From positions 1 to 20,838 of the forward strand of contig MU119601.1 of the NCBI GenBank assembly GCA_014904845.1: a stretch of 20,838 bases of DNA. Reading direction: 5' to 3'. The notes below the pieces were generated by a model. The model was not told the DNA's origin, did not search any database, and saw only the letters and a program-made list of their open reading frames with translations. Each line of letters starts with the position of its first letter. Positions within the stretch are counted from its first letter, which is position 1. A program made the translations under genes and the position numbers. This document shows, piece after piece, positions 9,500 through 20,125 of this stretch. Origin of the DNA: Acephala macrosclerotiorum (lineage: Eukaryota > Ascomycota > Leotiomycetes > Helotiales > Mollisiaceae).

Positions 9500-10747
9500 T
9501 CAAGTCCACTTCTGAACAGCGGTTCCACCTCGCTTGAATTCTGCAACTTCGCCCAAAGCTAGGGATTTGTCTGTGTGGTCCTTATTCGGGAAAGTTGTTG
9601 CCAAGACCCAGGGTCTGGCACTGCTACCAGGGTATGCTCTATTAATAAAGTCATACACATCTCCGATAGTGTGGGTAGTGTTGAACCTAGCTGGCAATTT
9701 CTACCCATTTGCAAGTTGGAGACGAAGAGACAGGGTTGGTTGCGAGGAGTCAATTTGTTGCTTTGGTACAAAGGAAGAAGACGAAGCTGCAGGTGCAGCG
9801 GCTGAAAGAGGAGTAGAAGATGTTGTCGATCCACTAGGTATAGGACTTCCCAATCTTTGGCCTGAGCCTCCAAATGGCTTATAGACCTTGGGAGGGGCTT
9901 TGTACTTGTCATCATGCCTGATAAGCTGGACATCGATTAGCTGATTAAGACGAACGCCTATAAAGTAGAAAAGAGCACGGCTTTGACGGATTATTTAAAA
10001 GTCGACTACATTTTAAGGGTTATCGAATCTGCGAAGTGGTCCATTTTTAATACTAAAGCCGTCCTCCTAAAGATGTAGAACACGAGTCTGAATTGGGCCC
10101 GGATTTGCGGCTTGTGGGTAAGGATCGGGAATGACTTGAAAAGGGGTATCGTCGCCGCTAAGAGTTTGACTACTTCCACGGAATCGAAATAAAAGAGCTG
10201 ATAATAAGGATTTCCCGCCTGGTCTTTAAGCATTTTTACATGTAATTAGCAGTTGTTATAATATGTAATTGCGTGCCATATACGCTTTAGCCTTTTTAAA
10301 AATATCGTTCACGACCTTTCGTAGATCGTTGCGATTTGATGGGTCCTGAACGGCCAAACCTGACTTTTTACTTCTAGCAAACAAGTTTCTCGGCTTTTCG
10401 CCTGGCTCGTAATTTTCATCGTCGGAATTATCATCGTCGTCGTGCGCATGGCCATGACTACCGGCAGGACTAGCTGAGCCTTGATTTAAAAATCCAAGTG
10501 TAGCGATGCCTCTTTTTTTTGGGAGTAGTACACGCGAAGTTGACGCAACGGAAGGGATCGATTAAGGAGCAGGTTTGCCATTAAGAATTTGTGGGCCTGT
10601 GTATGCCTTTGTTTCTTGGGGATCATTTTCGCCGCTTTAAGCCTCCGTTGTTCCCTTTTCGAGTGTAGTAAAATACTTTGCGGTTGTACTGCCCATATTT
10701 TATCGGTTTATTACTAGGTATTGTTCGGCTTAAAATGTTATTAATTT
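9500..10747 (-). pseudogene. SHP1: Shp1/p47 (UBA-SEP-UBX, Cdc48 cofactor) pseudogene, RIP-inactivated
   Basis: Shp1/p47 recruits the AAA ATPase Cdc48/p97 to ubiquitinated substrates and acts in proteasomal degradation, membrane fusion and autophagy. Reading the minus strand in one frame for about 416 codons shows the family's layout in order: the end of a UBA domain (AEQYLVINR, stop, NMGSTTAKYF, about 10729-10665); an acidic His/Asp linker (GSHGHAHDDDDNSDDE) and the conserved SGLAVQ motif; TLSGDDTPFQVIPDP leading into a SEP domain (RVLHL, stop, EDGFS, then GPLRRFDNP); KAPPKVYKPFGGSGQRLGSP; then a C-terminal UBX domain (RFNTTHTIGDVYDFINRAY, the TTFPNK Cdc48-binding loop, EFKRGGTAVQKWT) and a TGA at 9500-9502. 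Nine stops interrupt it outside an inferred intron: 10730-10732, 10700-10702, 10637-10639, 10562-10564, 10226-10228, 10067-10069, 10013-10015, 9995-9997 and 9701-9703. Each can arise by C-to-T in CAA/CAG/CGA or G-to-A in TGG. I find no frameshift. The start codon and first half of the UBA are lost in AT-rich sequence. A functional copy presumably exists elsewhere in the genome. Confidence 0.9.
10236..10283 (-). other. inferred 48-bp intron in the Shp1/p47 pseudogene
   Basis: On the minus strand the segment starts GTATATGG, has a branch-point-like GCTAAT near its 3' end, and ends TGTAA where TGTAG would be the unmutated acceptor. It contains a stop (10256-10258) and reads unlike the family. 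Removing it joins KKAKA to NA, stop, RPGGKS, which fits the linker of p47 proteins. Forty-eight bases is a usual intron size in filamentous ascomycetes. Its length is a multiple of three, so the frame itself does not prove it; the acceptor could lie a few bases away. Confidence 0.5.
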
Positions 10748-10990
10748 CAATATCGCGTTGCCACGTTATTATAAAACGTACAAATTTACATTTGTTAGCG
10801 ATATATCGATAAAATCGACGAATTAATTAATAAACTTATCGTGATTTAATTCGTTTGCTATAGTTATTTATTATATTACAAAAATCAAACGTATAAAGTT
10901 TAATAAGTTTTACAAAAAAATATATTATTTAAAAAAGCGAAAAATTAAAATAGTATTTTATACGTTTATAAATTAATAAAATTTAAAATT
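10748..10990. other. degraded 5' flank of the Shp1/p47 pseudogene
   Basis: This is a transition zone. CpG and some CA/TG survive (for example gcgttgccacg near 10755), but composition drifts to the desert type. The missing N terminus of the UBA domain and the promoter of the duplicated gene should lie here. I cannot identify a start codon with confidence. Confidence 0.45.
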
Positions 10991-11869
10991 TTTTAAAACA
11001 ATTTTTAAAACGTTATTTCGTTTTATTTTTTAATACGAAAATTTTAATCTCGCAACGAAATTTATTACGAATATTAAAAACGTTAATTTTAATATCGAAA
11101 TAAATATTATATAATATTTACGTACAATTCAAAATCGTATATAATTAATATTATTTTATTTTTATTTTTAAAATAAAAATTTTATATTTTAAATTTCGTT
11201 TTTTAAATAATTTAAATTAATTATAAATTAATACGTATATTAAAATTTAAAATTTTTTTTACGTACGTTTAAATCGTATTATTAATAATATAATATTAAT
11301 ATTAATTAATAATTGTTTTTAATTATAAATTAATAAAAGTTTATTAAAAAAAACGAAATATAACAAATTAAAAATATTAATAAGTTTATTATAAAAAATA
11401 TTAAAAAAATTCGATTAAATAGTATTAAAAATTATCGAATTATAAAAAAGTTTTATTATTTTTTTTTATAAAAACGAAATTAAAATATTTAAAAAAAATC
11501 AATTATAAAAAAATTTAAATTTTTAAAAAATCAATTTAAATTTACGTTTATTATATAAAATAATATTATTTTTTATTTTTTAAAATAATATTAATTTTTA
11601 TTTAAAAATTACGAAATATATTATATAAATAAAAATATAATTATTAAAAAACGAAAAAAAAAATTACGAAAATATTCGAAAAAAATATTATAAATAAAAA
11701 AAATATTATAAATAAATTAAAAAAAAATAATAAATTAATTAATAAATAAAAATAAATTTTATATTTATTTTTAATAAAATTTAAATAATATTCAAAGTAA
11801 AATCGTTTAAAATAATATTATTTTTTAAAATAATTTATTTTTATAATTATATTACGTATATATAATAAT
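10991..11869. other. AT-rich, RIP-degraded desert
   Basis: Near-pure A/T with CpG-confined cytosines and no supportable ORF. It includes one copy of a dispersed repeat (11103-11305) and a CGTACG palindrome at 11262-11267. Confidence 0.75.
11103..11305 (+). repeat. dispersed repeat, copy 1 (CpG-bearing)
   Basis: This segment aligns by eye with 15478-15660 over most of its length, with one larger gap of roughly 25-30 bases. Shared blocks include ataattaatattattttat and a block from ttttttaaataatttaaatt through attataaattaata. Copy 1 keeps CpG where copy 2 has TpA, for example cgtacaattcaaaatcg against tatataatttaaaatta. The element is otherwise unidentified. Confidence 0.6.
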
Positions 11870-12000
11870 ACTACAATAGTAATAAAAAATTTGATTCAAT
11901 TAAAAAGTACTACCACGGACTATATAATTCGTAACACGTGACTAGATTAGTACTTGAGATACTAGTGTATAGAAATAAAGTTCTCGTAATAAATTATAAC
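11870..12000. other. partly preserved patch, possible LTR remnant
   Basis: About 90 bases in the middle keep a mixed composition (gtactaccacggactatata, then cgtaacacgtgactagatta) within the desert. In order the patch shows TATATAA (11921-11927), a CACGTG palindrome (11935-11940) and AATAAA (11974-11979). A TATA box followed by a polyadenylation-type signal in a short space is how a retrotransposon LTR is built, but I see no paired LTR, no TG...CA ends and no primer-binding site. A piece of any promoter or terminator would look similar. Confidence 0.3.
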
Positions 12001-15000
12001 GTTTTTAAATATTTAATTTTATACAATTTAAATTTCAAATATATAATATTTTAATATATAATTTTTAAATATATAATTTTTAAATTAATAATTTTATTAA
12101 TTAATATATTAATAAAATAATTTATAAAATTAAAAAAATACAAATTATAATTAAAACGTTCGATTAAATAAATTTTTTTATAAAATATATTAATAATAAT
12201 AAAAAATATATTAAAAGATGATTTAATATAAAATTAAATTATTAAAAAATTAATATAATAAAATATTTTTTATTATATTTATAAATTGTACGAATTTATT
12301 TTATTATAATAAAATAATAATAAAAAATTATAATTTTATAATAATAATAAATATAATTTAAATATATTTCAAAACAAATAAAAATTAATAATTATATATA
12401 TTTTTATAAAAAAATTATATTAATATAAATTATTATAATTAATTAATCAAAAATTAAATTAAAATATTTTTAATTATTTTTCGATTAATTTTAATAAATT
12501 TAACGTAATTTATTTATCGAATATTATATAAAATATATTTAAAAACGTTTATATTAAATTACGATTAATAATCGATATTATAATACGTTTATAAAAAACG
12601 TAATAATATAATAATAATTTTTAATAAAATTAATTAAATATACGAAAAACGCAATAAAAAAATAAAAAATAATTTTAAAATTTTAATAATTATTATACGA
12701 ATTATAAATAGTAAAGAAAATTTTATTAAAAAAAAATTATATTTATAATAAATTTAATTATTAATTAATAAAATATATAATAAAAAAACGATAATAAATA
12801 TATTTTAAATTTTAATAATATATTTAATATATTATTAATTACGATATTATAATGATTTATTATTAAATTTTTTTTTTTAAAAAATAATAAAATTAAAAAA
12901 ATTAATTAATTATTAATAAATATAAAATAAAAAACAAAAATAAATTTTTGTTTATTAAATTCGAAAAAATTAATAATATTTAAATAATTTATTTATTATA
13001 TTATTATAAAAAAAATATATTTAATTTATTTGTATAATAATTCGAAAAAAATTTAATATTTACGTTTAAAAATTATTATTCGTTTAAAGTTTTTCAAAAT
13101 ATTATATTAAATAATAAAATTATAAAAATATTAATAATCGATTAATTATAATTTCGAATATTATAAAAAATCGATAATAAAATCTAATTAAATATATTAA
13201 TAATTAACGTTTATAAAATTCAATTTAATAAAAAAATTATATTATTATAAAAAATAATTCAAATTAATACGTTTTTAAATATTATAATATTTTACGTTAT
13301 TTTAATAAATAAAATAAAAATAAAAATATTTATAAATATTATTATATTAATAATTTAATTATTTATTAATATAACGTTTATTAAAAAAAATTTAACGTAT
13401 AAATTATAATATAAACGTTAAATATATTTAATATTTTATATTTAAATAAAAAACCGATTTTATAAATAATAAATTTAATAATAATATTTTAAATAATTAA
13501 ATTTTTAAAAAATATATTTATAAAAATAATATAAAATATTTTATTTATAATATAAATTTTTTTTTCGTTTATCGAATTTTAATAATATACAAAAGTAATA
13601 ATAATTAAAATAAAAAACAATTTAATAAAATTAAATAAAATTATATTAATATTATTAATTTTTAAAATATATTTTAAAATAAATATTAAAAACGTATTAT
13701 TTTTATTAATAATTAAAAAAATTAAAAAAATTTACGTAATTATTAAAAAAATATAACGTTTATACGTTGAACGTTAAATTGCGAACGTATTTATAATAAA
13801 AAAAAATTTAAATATATATATTTAATAAAAAAAAAAATTTATATAAATTATTAATAATAAATAAAAAAATATATATAATTAATATATTTTATAAATTAAT
13901 TAAATATTATTTAATAATAATTAAATCGTATTATATAAATTTTATTTAATAAATTAAATTAAAATAATTTAAATAATAAATTATATAATAATAAAAAATT
14001 ATAATAAAATAAATATTATTAATTTATTAAAAATAATAATAAAATTTTTAATAATACGTTTATTATTATTATTATTAAAAATATTTATAAAATATTTATA
14101 ACGTTTATAATAAATAAAAAAAATAAAAAAAACTTTTTTTTTTATTACGATTATAAAAAAAAAATATAAATATTATTTAAAAAATTTTAATAAAAAGAAA
14201 TTAATTATTTAATTATAAAAAAAAAATTTAATTTATTAAATTTATATTTTTATTTTAAAATTAATTAATAAATTTAAAAATAAAATTATTAATAATTTAT
14301 ATAAAAAATTAAAATTAATAATTTAAAAATATAATAATAAAAAGAAAATATTTATAGAATTTTTAAATAAAACAATTAAAATATAATTTTATAATATTAT
14401 ATAAATATATATATAATTAATAATTAATTTTTATATATTTATTAAAATGAATTTATTATTTTTATTTATTAAATATTATTATATAAAATAATAAAAATAA
14501 AAATATATTAATAAATTATATATTATAAATATTATAAAAAAAAATTATTAATAATTATATTTATATACGATTTTTATTTTTTAATTATAATTAAAAAATA
14601 TTTTTTTTAAAAAAAATTAAATACGTAATAAAAATTTTATTAATTTAATATAAAAAAATAATTTAATTATAATAAAAAAATTAAAATAAAAAATTAAAAT
14701 TAATAAATTTTAAATTATTATAATTTATTAATTTGAAATAATTTTTAATTTATTTATTATTATTTAATATTAAAATTCAATCGAAATTAAAATAATAAAT
14801 TCAAAATTTAAATCGAAAATTTAAATATATTATTTTTATTAATAAATCGTTTATAAATAAAAATAAAAAAAATAATAAAAAATTCAAAATTAAATTTTTA
14901 TTTATTATAATTTTATTAAAAATAAATAAATTATTAAAAATATATTAATTTTAAAAATTTATAAAATAATAAAAAAATCGATATAATAATAATAATTGAA

Positions 15001-15081
15001 TTATTATAAATATAATTATAAAATAATTCAATTTTTTTAATGTTTTAATAATTATATAAATAAAAAAAATTATAAAAAATA

Positions 15082-15183
15082 AAATAATTTAATAAATATT
15101 ATAATAAAATTTTAAAAAAAAATTTAAATATTAAATAATTTAATAAATATTATAATAAAATTTTAAAAAAAAATTTAAATATT
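15082..15183 (+). repeat. exact 51-bp tandem duplication
   Basis: 15082-15132 and 15133-15183 are identical, each beginning aaataatttaataaatatta and ending aatttaaatatt, including a run of nine A's. The unit has no C or G, so it was already fully AT when duplicated, or was converted identically afterwards. Perfect identity favours a recent duplication. Confidence 0.9.
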
Positions 15184-15477
15184 AAATATTTTAAAATATA
15201 AATAAAAAATAAATTAAAAAAAAAATAATAAAAAATAAATAAAAAAATATTTATTTTAATATTATTATTATTTAAAAAAAAAATTTTTAAATTCGAAATT
15301 TATAAATTTTAATAAATTTTAAAAATAATATTAATAAATTAATATTATTTTTAATATTTATATTAAAATTAAAATTTTTTATATATTTATAACGTATAAT
15401 AAAAAATTTAATTTTATTCGTTTAAATTATTAAAAATAATATTTTTATTATTAAAAAAAATTATTAATATAAAAATA

Positions 15478-15660
15478 AATAATATATAATATTTATATAT
15501 AATTTAAAATTATATATAATTAATATTATTTTATTTTAAATTTTATTTTTTAAATAATTTAAATTAATTATAAATTAATATATATATTAAAATTTAAAAA
15601 ACAAAATTTATATACGTTAAATTTTATTATTAATAATATAATATTTTTAATATAATATTA
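15478..15660 (+). repeat. dispersed repeat, copy 2 (CpG-depleted)
   Basis: Diverged partner of 11103-11305 on the same strand. Most point differences in the clearly aligned part are C-to-T or G-to-A relative to copy 1, including both positions of former CpG sites, and a piece of about 25-30 bases is missing. No coding remnant is visible. Confidence 0.6.
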
Positions 15661-18600
15661 ATATTTAATTTATTTTATATAATTTATAATTAATAAAATA
15701 ATAATTTTTTAATTTATTATTATTATTTATTAATAAATTTATATTAAAATTTAAATGAATTTTTATTTATAAAATTTATTTTTAATATTATTAATTTGTT
15801 TATTTTATTAATAATAATTAATATTATAAATTTATTTTTTTAATATTAATAATATTAATTCGATATTAATATATATATTATTAAATAATTCATATAAAAA
15901 TATTAAAAATCTCGATTATAATCGATTAAATACAATATTTAAAATTTAATTTATTAATAAAATAACGTCGAAAAATAAATTGTTTTAATAAATTTCATTA
16001 AAAAATTTTTATATATAATTTGTGTATTTTATTTTTTATTATTATTAAAAAAAAATTCGAATTATTAAAAATCGAAAATTGAAAATTAATTAATAAAAAC
16101 TTTTTATTTTAATTATATTATTTAAAATTAAATAATTTAATTACGAAATTATAAAATTATAAAAAAATATTAATTTATAAAAATTACATATTAAATTATT
16201 CGAAATAATTAATATTAAAACGAATATAAAAAAAAAAAAAATATTCTATAACGATTATTTATAATAAAAATTAAAATATATAAAAAAAAGTTTTTATACG
16301 AAAAAAAAAAAAAATATAATATTAAAAAACGAAATTATTTTTTTATTTTATATTTTAATTTTAATTTTTTTAAAAATCGCAATTTTTAAATTAAAATAAT
16401 AAAATTAAAATAAATTTCGAATTTTAAAATATAATATAAAAAAAATTAAAATAAAAAATTTTAATCGAAAAAAATTAATTAAAAAAATATTTATTTAAAA
16501 AAAATATTTTATTAAAATAAATAAACGAAAAAAATTAAAATAAATTTTTTTTTATAAAAAAACAATATAAATAAAAATTAATTTTCAAAATAAATTTTAT
16601 TTAAAAATAATAAATTATTCGTATTAAATTTTTTTTTTAATAAAAAATATTTTTATTTTAATTATATTATTAATTTGTTTTAAAAATTTTTTATAAATAA
16701 TAAAAACAATTTTTTAAAAATATAAAATTTCAAAAAATATATATTTATATTAAAATTATAAATATTTTTTTTTAAAATTTTTAAAATATTTTAATTTAAA
16801 AAAAATAATATTACGATTTTTTTAAAATAATATAACAATATATATAAAAATTATAAAATTATTTTAAAAATTAAAAAAATACAATTTTTATAATATATTA
16901 ATTCAATTTATAATATTTTTAAAATTCTTTTTATAAATACGATTAAAAATACTATTAAATAAATATAAAAATTTTATATAAAATTATTAATTAATTTATA
17001 AAAAAAATTTTAATAATAAAAATATATATAAATTTATGTAATCGAATATTTAAAAAATTAATTAAATAAAATAAATTAAATAAATAATATTAAAAACGTA
17101 GATTTATAAAAAAAAATTTAATATATATTAAAAAACAAATTTTTAAAAAAATCGATTACGAATTAATAAAAATATTTATTTATAATTATAATAAAATATA
17201 TGAAAAAACGATTATCGTATATAAATATAAAAAAATAATAATAATATAATAAAATTAACGATTTAAAAAATTTGAAAATTTAATAAAAATATTTAAATAT
17301 TATAATATAAAATATAATTTTAAATATAATTAATAATTTATTATTTATTATTTTATTCGAATTATTTATAAAAGAAATTTAATAAAAAATATATATAATT
17401 ATTAAAAAAATTAATATTGAATTTTAATTTTCAATTTTATATATTATTTAAATTTAAAAGATTTAATAAATATTTATATTAAAATTTTTAATTTAAATAA
17501 ATAATTTTATTAAAAAATTAAAATTTTAATAAATTATATTATCGATCGTTTCAAAAAATACAATAAAAATTAATATTATATATAATAATTAATAAAATAA
17601 ACGATATTATTTCAAGTATTTCAAATAAATAAAAAATAAAAAAATCGATTTTTTTGTTAATTATAAATATTATTATTAAAAAAATAATTAACAATATTAT
17701 AATTTTTAAAATTATAATCGATTTTCGTAATCGTTTATATTTAAAAATAATTAATATTAATATAATTAAATTATAAAACAAATAATTAAAAGATTTTTAA
17801 TTATAATTTTAATAAATATTTTAAAAATATATAAAAAATTTAAAAATTTATTTAATTTATTATTTAAAAAAAAAAAAAAAAAATTAATATTAATAAAAAA
17901 ATTAAATTTATTATTATATATTTTTAATAATAATAATATTAATATTTAAAATTTTAATAAAACGATTATTAATAAATTTTATAAAATATTTAAAACGAAA
18001 AACAAAAAAAAATAAACGTAAATTAATCGAAAAATAAAATTTTAAAATAATAATACTTTAAAAAATATTAAATTTTATTATAATAATTATTAATTAATAA
18101 TAAAAAAATAATAAAAATTATTAATTTTATAAAATATTTAAAAAAACAAATTAATTTATTTTTATTATTGAAAATTTTATAATATTTAAAATTAATTTCA
18201 TAAAAATCAATTTTTTATTATTAATTAAAAAAAAAATATTATTATTATTTTTAAATTATATTTTAATTTATTTAAATAAAAAATATAAAATATTAAATAT
18301 TAAAACGAAATATTATATTATTTTTACGTATATAATTTGAAATTTTAATAATATTATTATAAATATTAAAAAATTTAATTCTTTATTATTATTATATAAA
18401 ATTTCGAATTTGTTAAAATAATAATTATAAAAATAAAAATTAAATATAAAATCGAATATAAATTTTTTTTTTTAAAATAATTATTTATTATAATAATAAA
18501 AATACAAATTAAATATAAAAATAATAATTTATAAAATAATATATTTTAAATTTTTAAAAATTTCAATTTTATTTATACGATTATAATTAATTTTTTTTAA

Positions 18601-19429
18601 AAAATTTATTTATATTAAATTATTAAAAATTATTATATTTATATATATTTTTAAATTGAAAAAATATTAAAAAAATATATACTATGAAAAATTAAATATT
18701 AATATTATTAAAAAATAATATAATATTAAAATTTGTAAATTATTTATATATTTTAATAAAATTTTTTTATTTTTAATATTATTTTATATAAAATAAATAC
18801 GATTAAAATAAATATTATTAATTTAAAAAATAAAATTATTTTTTTCAATTTCTTATAAAAAAATATTTTTAATAAAAAAAAATAAAAAAATATTTTAAAT
18901 AAAAAAACGAAAAAAAATATTTTATAATAATATTATTATTTTTAAATATAAACATTAAAAAAAAATATTTTAAAAATAATATAAAATATTAATTATTTTA
19001 TTTTATTAAAAAAAAAACGAAATTAAAAAATCTTTAAATATAAAAACGAAAAAAAAAAACTCAATAAAAAAAATAATTTTAATTTAAAATTATTTAATAT
19101 AAATATTAATATAATATATAAATTTAAATTTAAAACGTAAAAAATATTTTAAAAATATATTAAAAAATATATAAAATATTTATTATTATAAATCGTTTTA
19201 ATATTAAAAAAATTACAATTTATTTTTAAATAATTAATATTTTTATTTATTAAAAACTAATTATAAAAATTTAAAAAAAAATATTTAATCGTAAAAAAAT
19301 AATAATATTTAATTAAATTTTTTTTTAAAAATTTATAAAAATATCAATTCGTTTATTCATATTAAAATAATTTAATATATATCAAAAAAAATATTTTTTA
19401 CTAGTCGTTTTACCGAAAGATACGTGCGT

Positions 19430-19443
19430 TAATAGCGCTATTA
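19430..19443. repeat. perfect 14-bp palindrome TAATAGCGCTATTA
   Basis: The sequence equals its own reverse complement. It is followed at once by a second small inverted repeat, TTAGC-GA-GCTAA (19441-19452). Confidence 0.9.
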
Positions 19444-19490
19444 GCGAGCTAATAACAATTTAATCGATTGTTAACGTTATTGATTATTTT

Positions 19491-19570
19491 AATCTAGTAC
19501 TAATAACGCTAATCTAATACTAATAGTATCAGAGTATTGTTAATAGTATCAGTTTAAAACTAAATACTTA
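19491..19570 (+). repeat. 20-bp periodic degenerate tandem repeat
   Basis: Successive 20-base units start at 19491 (aatctagtactaataacgct), 19511 (aatctaatactaatagtatc), 19531 (agagtattgttaatagtatc) and, more weakly, 19551. TAATAGTATCAG recurs exactly at 19521-19532 and 19541-19552. Confidence 0.65.
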
Positions 19571-19575
19571 GATAT

Positions 19576-19625
19576 TTGAAACTTATAATCTATAGTACTT
19601 ATTTAATCTATTATAAAAGTTTCAA
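19576..19625. repeat. hairpin: TTGAAACTTATAAT ... ATTATAAAAGTTTCAA
   Basis: The left arm (19576-19589) pairs with the right arm (19610-19625) apart from a 2-base bulge, leaving a loop of about 20 bases. It could form a strong stem-loop, or be a pair of internal inverted repeats of an element. Confidence 0.7.
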
Positions 19626-19834
19626 GTAAATCTATTGAATGCGTATTGAAATATTAAATTGCAAAATTGAAAACTATTGAATTTTAATGTTTTTCGCTAA
19701 AAAACTAGCGATCGCGCTTTATTCGATCAATAGATTTTTATCGTTTTATAAATCATATAAATAGATAAAAATGAAAATTTCAAATATTAATACTATTTAA
19801 AATTTAATCGTAGAATCAATCGATTTAAACAAAA

Positions 19835-19848
19835 TTTACGCGCGTAAA
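19835..19848. repeat. perfect 14-bp palindrome TTTACGCGCGTAAA
   Basis: The sequence equals its own reverse complement and has a CGCGCG core, unusual in such AT-rich surroundings. Confidence 0.9.
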
Positions 19849-20017
19849 AAATACTAGTAAATACTGCGAGCGAGTACTACAATTAATTAATATTGAGTAT
19901 TGAGAACTTAAAATGAGACATTTAAAGACTGAGCGGCTCAATTGATTAAGTATAATTGTATAAAAACTGCGCGCAATCGTTTGTAATCGCCGAGAATCGA
20001 AAGTTTTAATGTTTTTA

Positions 20018-20031
20018 TGAGTTTAAACTCA
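20018..20031. repeat. perfect 14-bp palindrome TGAGTTTAAACTCA
   Basis: The sequence equals its own reverse complement. It is the third perfect 14-bp palindrome within about 600 bases. Confidence 0.9.
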
Positions 20032-20125
20032 CTTATTAATCGATTATTATTGGGCGCCAAAGTTTTAAATATGCAATAATTACGTAACGCGCGCCATTAA
20101 TAAACCGCTAATACTATTAGCAATT

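Larger units (their letters stand above)
12001..19398. other. AT-rich, RIP-degraded desert (right segment)
   Basis: About 7.4 kb of near-pure A/T. CpG is scarcer than in the left half; between 14160 and 14566 I see no CpG at all. No frame is supportable as a gene. The 76-codon minus-strand frame at 17551-17781 is almost all Ile, Leu, Phe, Lys and Asn, as random A/T gives. It contains an exact 51-bp tandem duplication and the second copy of a dispersed repeat. Confidence 0.8.
19399..20125. other. semi-preserved non-coding island 3, palindrome-rich, probable element remnant
   Basis: Composition rises clearly above the desert, with frequent GCGC, AGCG and CAAT-type words and many non-CpG C's, yet no frame is open. 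It holds three perfect 14-bp palindromes, a 20-bp periodic repeat, a long imperfect hairpin, and repeated words (ttttaatgttttt near 19683 and 20003). The left edge (TTAATAGCGCTATTAGCG, 19429-19446) and right edge (GCTAATACTATTAGC, 20107-20121) carry related TAATAG/TATTAGCG motifs in opposite orientation, as degenerate terminal inverted repeats would. A non-autonomous transposon or LTR remnant fits best. The family is unknown. Confidence 0.45.

Noticed and set aside
9534..9933. Overlapping ORFs on both strands (plus-strand frames and an out-of-frame minus-strand frame)
   Set aside because: They are shadows of the p47 frame, which alone shows conserved SEP and UBX motifs.
10006..10233. 75-codon minus-strand ORF
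   Set aside because: It is in another frame over the linker and SEP region of p47. The conserved residues lie in the interrupted frame.
9500..10747. Functional Shp1/p47 gene with sequencing errors
   Set aside because: Nine stops, all explicable as C-to-T or G-to-A transitions, plus biased missense changes and a lost N terminus are not what sequencing errors look like.
17551..17781. 76-codon minus-strand ORF resembling a membrane protein
   Set aside because: Ile/Leu/Phe-rich hydrophobic frames arise by chance in about 90% A/T DNA; there is no other support.
19491..19570. CRISPR-like periodic repeat
   Set aside because: Units are adjacent and degenerate with no spacers, and the setting is eukaryotic.
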